A DNA stretch of 25,883 nt from Hemicentrotus pulcherrimus. Lineage: Eukaryota > Echinodermata > Echinoidea > Camarodonta > Strongylocentrotidae. The DNA lies in the NCBI GenBank assembly GCA_003118195.1, contig BEXV01001586.1, forward strand, positions 7,186 through 33,068, read 5' to 3'. The notes under the pieces were generated by a model that did not search any database, was not told where the DNA came from, and saw only the letters and a program-made list of their open reading frames with translations. Made by a program: the position numbers and the translations under genes. Each line of letters starts with the position of its first letter. Within the stretch, counting starts at the first letter, position 1. Below are positions 1 to 11,200 of this stretch, in pieces.

Positions 1-641
1 TATGCCCTACAGCCCACAATAAAGACCGCTCTAGAGACTGAAGATGTTGGTTCAGTGAACCTTCTAGAAAGATGTAAGCAGGCTCATGAGTGGTCTCATG
101 GGGTGTCTGGCTCGTAGCCTAACAGCCTACTTGCATATTTAGAATTTAGATGTGTCCAGATTGAGAAATATGAAGTGCATTTCTCTTTTTTCATTAAATT
201 GTGCTGCAGCTTATCTATCTTGTCTGAAAACTCTTGATTGAATATGCACTGAATACAAAACCAATACAAGATCGGACTGCAGAACTACATTCATACATGT
301 ACTGCATACAGGGTAACATGTTGGCCCAACTGTTCAACATGTATTTATAAAAGCACAATAGTACATTTAATACTGCATGTCTGTGTACAGCGTAACACTT
401 TCATCCTAAAATTTTTCCAAATATGAGGTAAGAACATACACTTTTTTCCCCAGCAGAACAGAAACATCACCAGAAAGTACATTTTCCTTTGCACTCAGAT
501 GAAGAAATTCCATGAATTTCATAACTAGCCCACAACATCTACCTCCAAGAAAATGGATGATACCACATGGATAGACATACAGCACTGATATACAGCTGCT
601 CATGGACTATACCATTAGTCAAACAGGGGAGTTAGACTCAC
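1..641 (-). other. Intron or 3' region; no terminal exon found
   Basis: The expected C-terminal PICALM exon (Pro/Met-rich, ending near NPFG in vertebrates) is not visible on the minus strand here. A 38-codon open stretch on the plus strand from the left edge (stop at about 115-117) has no recognisable product. Confidence 0.45.
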
Positions 642-686
642 CATGGTAGTATTTGGTGGTGGAGGTGTTGGTGCAGACTCAAGCTC
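642..686 (-). CDS. PICALM: Tentative 45-nt PICALM exon (phase 0-0)
   Basis: The donor is strong (ACCATG before gtgagt, the same context as the preceding exon's TACATG-gtgagt). Upstream, in phase 0, the block reads ELESAPTPPPPNTTM. It recalls the APTTAWNAATM stretch that follows the TGG-W block in PICALM. The acceptor is unclear: three AGs (before GAG, CTT or TCT) all keep phase 0, giving 45, 42 or 36 nt, with a pyrimidine stretch about 25-50 nt further upstream. The length and composition fit a tail exon; support rests on the donor, the phase and weak similarity. Confidence 0.38.
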
Positions 687-3600
687 CTTTACATCATTAT
701 TTAATGTTTTGTGAAAGCATGAAGTGAGAGTGGTGTTAACAGAAATGAAAGATAATATTAGCGTTTTATTTAGAATGAGGACAGGATCTGAGAATAGCGA
801 ACTGTGTTAGTTTTACATAAAGCTCATGGAATGAAAAAACAGAATGAGGATTACTAAGGCAAAGTATAATATGGTACAACACCAAATTAAATGATATGTG
901 AAAGAAAGATTACATGTTGTTTAAATGAAACAAATTTAATTGAGAACACATGCAAGACAGGATGATAAGAGAGGCATGGTAAAATGATAAAACACCAAAT
1001 TAAATTTTACACGATCATGCAGTTATCAAAATTCATGATTCTGCTTGATGAGGATAATATACTCATAAATGACAAATTATTAAAAATGAATTATTCATAT
1101 TCATAAGGAAAAAATTGACCACAACCTTATGACTAAGACTTTTACTGATTGAAAATAAAACCCAACACCACAATTGCATACACACCGAGACATGTATAGC
1201 TTTTCATTAACAGGGACAAATTCTAATTAAAGAAAAACAAACACAAACAAACACACACACTGCAAAATATTTACAAAAACAGTCAAACAACTATCAAAGA
1301 TTATCTTCTTTAAAATAAATTTTGAATTCTATTTCCAATATATTTGTATACCAGTATGTTTAATAGTATCACTTTCATAAATCAACAAGGCTGGAGAAAT
1401 ACTTCTGTTTTCATAAGCTTTCCCCAAATCAATTTCCTTCTTCATACAAAAAAGTACTATATTTCATAACCATGAAACATTATACAAATAGATCATGCTA
1501 CTATTTCCTCTCAACACCTACAGGTAGTTCATTATACAAAATCTAAAGGTGGCAAATCACACATGTACTATTCTATAAGGAATTTTCACAAATCATTTTT
1601 TTATCCAGAGTGCTGTATAACACTTTCTTTTATCACATCATATATCTACCGCAGCTATCTGAAGCTGAAAATTGTCAGCAATTTTGCTTGTTTTGTTTTT
1701 TCCCTACTTTGGGCTCCCATCCATAAGAATGAAAATTTCATTTAAAATCTAGGTATCATGCAAGTGTCATCTTTAAAGCTAATATACAATATAATGATCT
1801 GAACCAATTGAATAAGTAAAATGAAAATATGTAGAATAGGAAGAAAAGAATGCTACTATTAAACCAGACAGCGTGAATTGGTTTTGATTGTAGAGACAGA
1901 GAAATGCAATAATCATGAATGATTTAATTCTTTAACCCTAAAGAATGCAACTATTAAAGCAGAAAGTGTTAGTTACATGTAGTTTGGCTCTAGAGACAGA
2001 TAAATGCAATAATCATGAATGTTTTAACCCTTTGCCATCATCAGAAGGGCATTTCCTAAGAGTAAACATGAAGTTGTGCTGTACTGTACACCCTAGCTTA
2101 CATCTCCCATCTTTTCTCCAGCAATTCATTTCACATAATTATATCCCAACCAAAAAAAAAATATATAAATCTTGCTGGTAATCTGACATTTGCTTGAGTG
2201 AATTCTGCCCTGTTTAATTTCATCAAAGACATAAATCGTAGGTTTAGGATTGCAATCGGGTTTAATTTGTAATAGTTTTATGGTTAGGATCAGGGTTTGG
2301 GTCTAATGTTAGTATTCGGTCAAGAGTTGAAATTAGGATTTGCATCATTTGTGTCAGTGTAGAAAACAAACCATGAAGTAATTGTCACCAATAGCATGTG
2401 CTGTAGGAGGCTGTTTTACGGTTATTTGTTGATAAGAAGTAAAATTGCATGTCATGAAAGTCATTGTGCTGAATCATCATGAAATAAATAAGAATCCTCA
2501 TAAATAATAGATTAGTATGTTGCCCTAAGAGCTGGTCAAAAGGTATATACTTGAGTGCTCTGGACCTGAGAGTTTAGGGTTCAAATCCCTGTTGATCTAC
2601 TCACCATGTAACCTCCCATAGGGGCTGCTGCTGCGACACCCCATGAAGGGGCCGCTGATGACCCGATGGGGCCCTTCTGGGGTGACCAACCGGCCCCTCC
2701 GGTCCTCTGTGATGGTGAGTTCTTGGTCCATTGGTGTTCCGTCCTAAAATAAATCACAGTTTAGGGATCAAGATCAATGTACCAAGATTCTTTCACTTGA
2801 ATGGACGATGGGAACAACGCACAGGAATGACTATAATACACAATCTAATGTATTATAGAGCCAAACAAACTTGAGCTTTTTGAATTGTTAGACAACACAC
2901 TGCCAATAGGAATCAGGTGTTCCATGTATTAAGCCTATGTGAATTGGAGTATTCTGTAATCATCAGGTTAATGACATCAAAGATTTATATTACCTCATGA
3001 TTTCAATTTTCAACATTAATATAAATTCACACAGTTCACCTTGATTCTCCCTTGCCAAATCAAATATGAGCAATCCATACAAATAAAAAATGACCATTTG
3101 CAGCCTCTGATTTCAGTATAAAAATTAAAATGATAATAATATGTCAAATACTCATGTCATGCAATTACATGTACACTTAAATTAGCAGCCATCCAGCCTT
3201 ATATGGACATGCAACTATATGTACTGAGCCCAACTTTCAAGGCAAATCATTGGCATTTTGTAAAATAATGAATTTCATGAAATGGAATGCAATTTTGAAA
3301 ATCCTCCCACGGCATAGACCTTTAATCAGCATGAAATCAAAAGTGGTTTCATAGAATTTTGATCAGATGCTACATCAATGTAGCATTGTTACAGACAGTA
3401 TTCCTTCTTTTTTTTAAAAAAACTGAACACTTACCAAAAAAAGAAAGTGTAACACATTTAATTAAGGGAAATTAATTTTCAAAAAGGAAAGAACCAGTGA
3501 ACCACACATTTTCAGAAAAATACTTGCATTTAACTTTAAAATGTAATCTTCACAGCATGGAGAGAAAATATAGGGTTTTCAAGTGCAACAAAGGTGGAAT

Positions 3601-5200
3601 TATAATAGAGGTGCACCAATATAATCACAGAATCACTTAAATATAAATTGAGGTAAATTGCACAAGATGACTTTTAAAGAAGATGTAACGAAGAGCGATA
3701 GATAGTAATATTTGTTAAGATAAGATCAGAAAAAGACTGAATTTCAGGTAATTTACTACATTAGAGGCATTATTTTTTTGGTTAGGGATTATGAAGTATG
3801 ACTAGAATATATTTTGCATCTTATTTGTTTGGTGCAATGCTGGTTAGAGGTCTATGCCGAGTTTTTGACTAAACATGAAGCATACATATCATAGAGGCTT
3901 GACAATTAACCCTTTAAATGCTAATCTGTATGATGCATGCATCCCAAATGAAAGCCCAGCCACCAGTGGATTATTAATAGAGTTAATAAACTATGACGAG
4001 ACATTGCCACCAAGCACCTACTTCAAACGGCCCATTCCATGAAGATCAAAATCAAGTGCACCACTTCCACTCCCAGCTCCAGCAGTTCTGCATTAGTAAG
4101 TGTGTGATGAGAGGAAGGCATGACAGCACAGCAAACGGATGAAGGAGGAACGCATCCCAGAGAAAGTAGGGAGAGCGGAGGATGAATGGTGGGCGGTGGA
4201 GGTTGGGCAGGAGTGATGCGATGAGGAGGAATGACGGGGGTTTATCATGGGAGCAAAATTGAAAAGGTTATGTGGTGTGAATGAATGAACATGGCAGGAA
4301 CAGAGGAAGGAGAGAGAATAGATGTGGGATGGTGGAAGATGCAGAAGCAGGATTGATGAATGGAGAAAAGTGGATGGAGCGATGGATGACAAAATTGAAA
4401 GGATGAAAGGAGAGGGATGAGGACAAATGAAGATGGAAAAGACAGATGAAAGGGAGTAAAGGATGTAGTGTATGGATTTATGACAAGAGAAAAGATGAAA
4501 CGGGGCATCCAAAACAAAAGGCAGTAAGCAAAGAGGATGGAAAGATGATGATTGAAAAGGGTTCCATAATGAAGAATGCAAGATTGATGGAGAAAAAACA
4601 TTAATTAGGAATAAATAAAAATTAAGTGGATAGATGGACAGGATGCGAAGGTTATTGGCAAATTCAATTATTTGGAAGCAGTAAAGGTGCAGCAAAATAA
4701 AGGAATAGGACAGATGTTCATGTTAAAATAAAATAAGAATACAAACATGAAGGGAGGGGGGTGTTACAAAAACCATTAAGAATGAAATAGAAAGAAGAGC
4801 ACGATTAGAAAAGATTTGGAGATTGATATCATGGGTGCAGGTCACATCGATATGATCGAATGATCATGAGCAAATTCAACAAAATTAAATCATACAAAAT
4901 ATAAGAGAATCGGCATGAGGGTTCAACAAAAGAATGGTATTTAGGAATAATGGATAGGCAATGAAAGGATATAAGAACAAATTTTACAAGGGAATGAAAA
5001 GGAAAGAATGATTTGTGAATGTGCCGATAGGAAAAGCAAACCGAAAAAAAGAGGATTGGTTAAATGGGTGATTCAAATTTATGTAAATTGTGTAAAAAAT
5101 GAGAATTAAGCATTGTAAACTAACAGAGCCATTGATTTTACATGTATATCCTCTTAATAACATACATAAAACAGAACACAGAACAGCACACAAAGAACTC

Positions 5201-5233
<33 letters not shown>

Positions 5234-8200
5234 GAGGGAGAGAGAGAGAGAGGAAAGAGAGCTGAGAGGGAAGAGAGCATAAAATGGTACAGGCATAAAA
5301 GAATAGTTAGTTTTAGCACATAATTCTTTCTTTTTTATGTTGGTAAAGTAAAAAGGGATTATAGCAATTAAACCAGAGGTGTGATTAAAAGTTGAGAAAA
5401 TATAAAAGTAACCAGAATTCAGAATAGGTAAACAAAAAGTTACGAGGGAAGAGAGAAATATGCAGGGAATATGTCCTTTATATACATGTATAGGTGGCCA
5501 CTGTATGGTACAGGTATGAGAAGGAAAAATGGTACCGAGTTTGAAAGAATACATGTGTACAAATTGAGAGTTATGATAAGAATGAGGAAGCATTGTAATT
5601 TTTTCAGAAAGTTAATGCTAGATATAAAAAGTGAATGAAAATGACACACATTAACATGTACATGTACATTACATCACCACCACACATTAAAATGAGACAA
5701 GACAGTGACTGTATGTGAATTAACATTATGGCATCTAAATGAAAGCATAATATAAAGTACATATATACATGTAATGCATGTACTAATGAAAATTACTACG
5801 ATACTACACTATAACAGCCATTAAAACCAAAGCATTTCATACATATTTCATGAAGAAAAAATGTTTCCTAGTATTTCTCACATATCATGCATAGAATGTA
5901 TTAAGCAACTGCAATCTTCCCAAGACAAAATGTTAAATCAGATTAAACTGCACTGCAAAAAGAACCAATGTTACTGAAAGTGGCAGACCATTTTACTGCA
6001 AAATTTCAATGAATCACACTGCAAATCCACACTCGTTGCACTGCAGAGCCCTATTACAATGTTTGAGAGAAACCCAAGACTGATAAGCTGAGCATTTTCG
6101 ATGGCCCGTTTGTCATGTTTCTATTTGTTTATTTTGTTGATAGATCTGTCATGCAAATGATGGGAGTACACCAGTCCCCAAGAGACTCAAATAGATTAAA
6201 ACTTATCGAGTGAGATCACATTGAATTTCTTCTTATGGATACTCAGATGAATTCCAAATAGAAGTTCACTTGAGATAATCCACTTTCTACCAGTGATGAA
6301 GATACAGTGTACATGTACAAGGAAACGACGAGGGATCAAGACCATTTTCAAGCAGTTTTTGGTTTTGTAAATCTCTTCAAAATCTACGAAATTAGTCGGC
6401 CATTTAAGTAAAAAACAAATTAGTGGATATTTTTAATTATTTACTATAAATAGCTGCTTTTTTTGGGGGGGGAGGGGGGGGCTTTAAAACCTAAACTATA
6501 CGATGCCTTCTACAGGAAGAACACTTTTACCACATATCTAAGCCTACATATTCCTCTAGAAAAGCAAGGTAAAATTTAAACTCACTTTTTGGGAGAGGAT
6601 ACACCTTTAATATCGAGATTTGTTGCCAATTTGACGAGTGTTGTGTCGAGATTCTTGCCCCCGTTGGCAGCCATGACCTCTGCTTGTGAGGGGGGTGCAT
6701 ATTGTTGGTTCATGGGCTGGAGGACATCTCCCATGATGGGCGCAGTGGTTTGGGCTGAGGAGAAAGGAGGAAGGGGAAGGGGGAAGCAAGAACAGGTTAC
6801 ATACATTATCCTAAATGGTGCAGAAGTACAGGGTAGTGTTTCAAAAAACCGTCATAAGTACAAGTTAACCAACATCCTATTGAAAACCATGAATTGTAAT
6901 AAACATGTGTTTGAATGGGATGATAGTAAACTCATACTTTTGACGGTTTTGTGAAACTATGTCCAGGTAAATACACAAGTGTCACCAATACTATTACGGT
7001 CGGAAAACTGTAAGCTACAAACAGATGTTTATATCCCATCTAAACACTGGAGAAATCATCAATCTCCCAACACGATTAGTGGATGAAAAAATAAACATTT
7101 TCAGATACATTTCGAGCACAGCAAATGATGTAGATGTTTTATGGACAATAATTATCAGATGGAGCTTTATTTAATCATGTAAAGGTGCAAAATTGATACT
7201 CTCCAAATGTAATGACTGTGCTCACTTTTAAAATTGCAATTGTAATACTATATGAGGAAATGATTTTATATTTGCCGATGAATAGACATTTTGAAGTGGG
7301 TTGGAATGCCAGAAGAAAAAAAGACTTATCATAAAAAAGAAACCTGATGATAGACGAATGACATTACTTACACTGTACCATTTAATATGAATATAATACA
7401 TCATAAATTTATAATCATACTTAAAAATAGATGTATTCAAACTCTTATGGTGCATGACAAATATTGGAGAATCAATGAAATGAAACATTGACCAATTTTT
7501 TTTGCCCAACACTATGATTTGTCATCTAACATTAAAAAAGGTTATTAACTCTTTAGAAATTCCTTGAATGTCCTTTCGATTCAAGCTCAAAATCATGCGT
7601 CTGCCTCTGCAAAGAAGGAAAAACACACTTTATAGAGGAGACTACTTTGTCTACTTTGCATGCACCGTTACCTGCTGGCTGTACACTGCTTCCGAATGCC
7701 TTGTCAAAGTTTGCCCCAATGTCATTATTATTTGCAAAACCTGTGAGATGGGAATGAGAGAAGAAAATGGCATGGAAAAAGAGAGATGCACACACAACAT
7801 GATTTACGGTAAGCACATAAAATGAGAGATTAAGCTTTATCACCAAGCATCACATTCAAAATGAACGTCTTCAACAAAGTACTTCAATAGACTAGTGATG
7901 ACATGACACGTTTTGACTCACTAGCATTGAAATGTCAAATGAATTTGCATGAGTGAAAAAGCAACATATAGATAAACAGTACAAGGAATGAAGGCATTTG
8001 CAAAGGGCTAAAAAAGTATTCAAAATCAAAAGAAAATTTGGTTTGACTATTTTTATTAGCTGAGAGGGAATATGTATTGCCATGGCATTGTTTTGAATTA
8101 AAAATTCACAACTATTCAAACACACAATGCAAGTACATGTATCTAGAAAATGGCAGCTCTCTGGCTTATTTTACTACATGTGCATTTTGCATTCTTCACA

Positions 8201-11200
8201 TTGGCTCTATGATGATGGCAGTGATAATGAGAATGATTCTAATGATAAAATAATGATTCAGTTTATAAAAACATGCTGCTCAATGGCAGATATTTGCTGA
8301 AGCTTCTTATCAAAAACCTTTTGCAACAGAGGCCTAGGGGGTATATCTACATGTACACTAAATACTGATAACACAGAGCTTTAGCAGAAGTTTGCTGATC
8401 AGATCTTACTTGTGTCAAAGCAATACTGGACAGATGAACTATATGCCCTAGTGTCCTGTTTATCGTATAGTGCCATCTCATGGTCAACTTGCAAACAGTG
8501 CTTATACAGCCCAATAATTAATTCCAACCTCGCAGATAGAGGACTCGATGCAAGAACCAACAGCGCAGCTAGGAAAGCAAGGAATTACGGGACCATATTG
8601 CTACAGCTGACCCGAGATGGCGCTAGACAAGATTTTGGGGTAGTGCTTCTAGTATGGCTTTAAATTTTGCACACAAATCAGATAAATATACTTCTACATG
8701 TAACGGAACAATCAAAAGAAAATACAAATGAATGTACTGTCAACTGTATTGTGAAACTACCAATATGACAGCTACACTTCAAGATACGAGAACAAATACT
8801 TGAATATAAACAGTCACAACAGTGAGACTAATCATACAATACACACCATAGACAGGGATTGGCAGAAAAAGAACATCAAGCATACTATGGGAACAGACAA
8901 TACTCTACTTCTATAAATAAGATCTACTAAACAAAAAATACACTAGAGCAGAGAAAGGGGTACATAATACAATGAACAAAATACTAAATACAGAGCATCT
9001 GGATATTTAAATGAAGTCATTCAAACTGAAGACTTGGTGGACAACAGAAAAGTTCTAACATACTGCAGACAGGCAGTTCTGTTTATTGCAAAAATGATAA
9101 TAATAAACTGTCCTCTCTTTTCAATGAAAGATTAACTGCTTTATGGTTTGCTTTACTTCACCTGCAGAAAAAGGTTGTGTACTTTCTATCTTTTTGTAGG
9201 TCATATGAAATTGAAGAACAGAGTAATGTCTGTTCTTCTAATAGTTTTGGCAATAATAAAGCAAATTTTCTCACAGCACATATCATATGATGACACCCTA
9301 TCTACAAGTAATATCACAAGGATGCTAATTCATCTACATGTTGAAAAATCAAGGAGAAAATATAACATGATGAATGGGTGCACACGGCAAGAAGATCTAA
9401 AACGGGAAAAGGAAATCATTATAAAATGACAATTTAACCGACATCAAAAATCAAAGCCTGTTCATCAGAGACAACACAATGCCTTTCACAAAATGAATAA
9501 ACCTCAGCATGAATTCATTATACTATGAAACACTACTTTCTTTAACATTTAATCAATGGCTGAATACTACTTTTTTTCTAGAATATGAAAGTAAGATGTT
9601 GATGCAATAAAAACATAGGAACTTAAAATGATTGATTTTAACCTAAAATATCACACTTGATCACAGCTATTTAACTATTTTGTTCAATACCAAAAGACAA
9701 ACCTACCTCTACATCACACACATATAAAAAATAAAATTAATAATAAACAAATAATAAGTGCATCAAACGAAATAGTCTAAGGTTGTTAACAATTTCTTAG
9801 TGCTTTTATGCCTAGTTTTTTCTTTAAAATTCTGATTTCTAAATGAAATTATTTTTTCTTTTCAGTGTGTGGTGAAGAGGTATATTAAACAGCTGCACAC
9901 TACAAAGACAAAAATGAGCTAATAAAACCATTCTATGAAAGTAAACATTTTTTTCTACTAGAAATCAATACTTATTTGACAAAGCACAAATTTACTACAT
10001 GTTACTACATCAAACAGGGTTTGCTGAATCTCTCGACAAACAAATTCATTAGTGCATGCAATAGATGCTAATGATCAGTATAATGTACTGATCATGTAAC
10101 ATCTAGTCATTGAAAGAGGGTTTGATAACATGTAGATTTGATATGCCATTCAAAGTAAAAAGTTAATATCTGTTCAATTTTGTTTTGATAATGATAAAAA
10201 AAGGCATACACAGGCCCACCTTGTTTCTACAGTGTATGCTGTGAGAAACAGACTCAGGTCTAATTTCCATTCAACTGATATTGGTCTAAACACATGATCT
10301 CTTGAAGATGATAGCAACACAACCAATATTTGCTACCATTTTCATTCTTCATTCCTCATGCATTTTTCTTGGCCTCAGAGTGAATGAGAATACAAATAAA
10401 TTTTGTCTTTGAACTCCAGCAAACCTTTATTTGATGAAAACATGTAAGTCACTGGGATTGTCCTAAGCTCTAGCTCACACCATAAGATGGATTGAAGAAG
10501 TGGTCATTTTTGCAATTCATTAATTTTGATGATTTTTGTGTTTCATTGTAATCACAAAATGTCTCATTAAAACTATATTGAGATTTTTGCACTTTTTTCT
10601 ACACAATGTGTGAGAGGACGATAGTCCAGACCTCCCCACCTACTGAATCCAAACAAAACAAAATTGACAAAATATTGGCCATTTGATAAAAAAAGATGTT
10701 TTTATTTAGGCTGTATTATACAAAAACTTAACCCCAAAGCTGGGCTTCAGCTTCTGTTCAAAATCAGGTTTAATGAAGAAAGTTGGTCTGACATCTAGAT
10801 TTTCCTTTCTTGAACACGATTTTTCAACCCAGGGTTTAACTGAATTAGTAGAGTACGGACAAATGAGAACTGCAAAAATGAGCACTTCTGTAAGGACAGG
10901 GGTGATTTGATGACAATGGTAGCGTCACACCATGCCCAGTTTGGTACCTGGTGATGAAATCATGGAAGAGAGGATGGGCTGGGGGTGTTCTGTGAGAGAG
11001 ATTACACAAGATTATCATGGATGGAGGAAAGCTGATGATGAGGATGATGAGTTTATGCACCAGTCAGTAAGGGGAACCCCAACTGAACAACCCTCCAAAA
11101 TGTGTCATTGCAGAGGCTTGTACAGTCAAACCTGCTTTAGTGACCACCTGTCTACAAAGACCACCTGTCTACAACAAGCACATTTTTTGTTTTCCTTGGG

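Larger units (their letters stand above)
687..2604 (-). other. Phase-0 intron downstream of the TGG-W exon
   Basis: Contains the tRNA-like fragment, a degenerate GTTAGG/GTTTAGG-rich stretch (2238-2340) and the 1846-2030 duplication. A 21-nt in-frame block near 1518-1540 with AG/GT edges is too short to support. Confidence 0.5.
4088..6585 (-). other. Phase-2 intron dominated by pyrimidine-rich sequence in transcript sense
   Basis: From about 4090 to 5600 the plus strand is strongly A+G-skewed, so the transcript is pyrimidine-rich right up to the acceptor at 4088. Within it lie degenerate GATGAAGG-like units, a (GA)n microsatellite and TACATGTA octamers. The stretch 5660-6460 is AT-rich with nothing else seen. 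Confidence 0.65.
7741..10947 (-). other. Phase-1 intron between the 42-nt microexon and the FDKAFG exon
   Basis: Besides the possible MITE at 8467-8626 and the hairpin at 10062-10105 I see nothing supportable. Several donor-like sites (for example 8404-8409, rc of gtaaga) have no acceptor giving an in-frame phase 1-1 exon. Confidence 0.55.

Noticed and set aside
1..117. Plus-strand open stretch from the left edge (LLERCKQAHEWSHGVSGS then stop).
   Set aside because: About 38 codons is within chance expectation, the product is unrecognised, and it lies opposite the gene; no splice acceptor or start can be placed.
2238..2340. GTTTAGG/GTTAGG-rich stretch resembling interstitial telomere repeats.
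   Set aside because: The units are few, irregular and interrupted. There is no run of exact TTAGGG.
4093..4695. A 200-codon minus-strand open frame, Ser/His/Leu/Pro-rich.
   Set aside because: It is a product of the polypurine/polypyrimidine skew. Other frames are open too, and there is no protein-like complexity.
5138..5593. Minus-strand frames with long Leu-Ser runs.
   Set aside because: They are translations of a (GA)n microsatellite.
7367..7400. Donor-like gtaagt on the minus strand in the intron before the 6754 exon.
   Set aside because: No AG acceptor upstream gives an open phase 1-1 exon, and the flanks are plain AT-rich sequence.
8412..8663. 83-codon plus-strand frame (ADRGLDARTNSAARKARNYG).
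   Set aside because: It lies within the inverted-repeat unit 8467-8626 and the peptide is not protein-like; the composition comes from the element.
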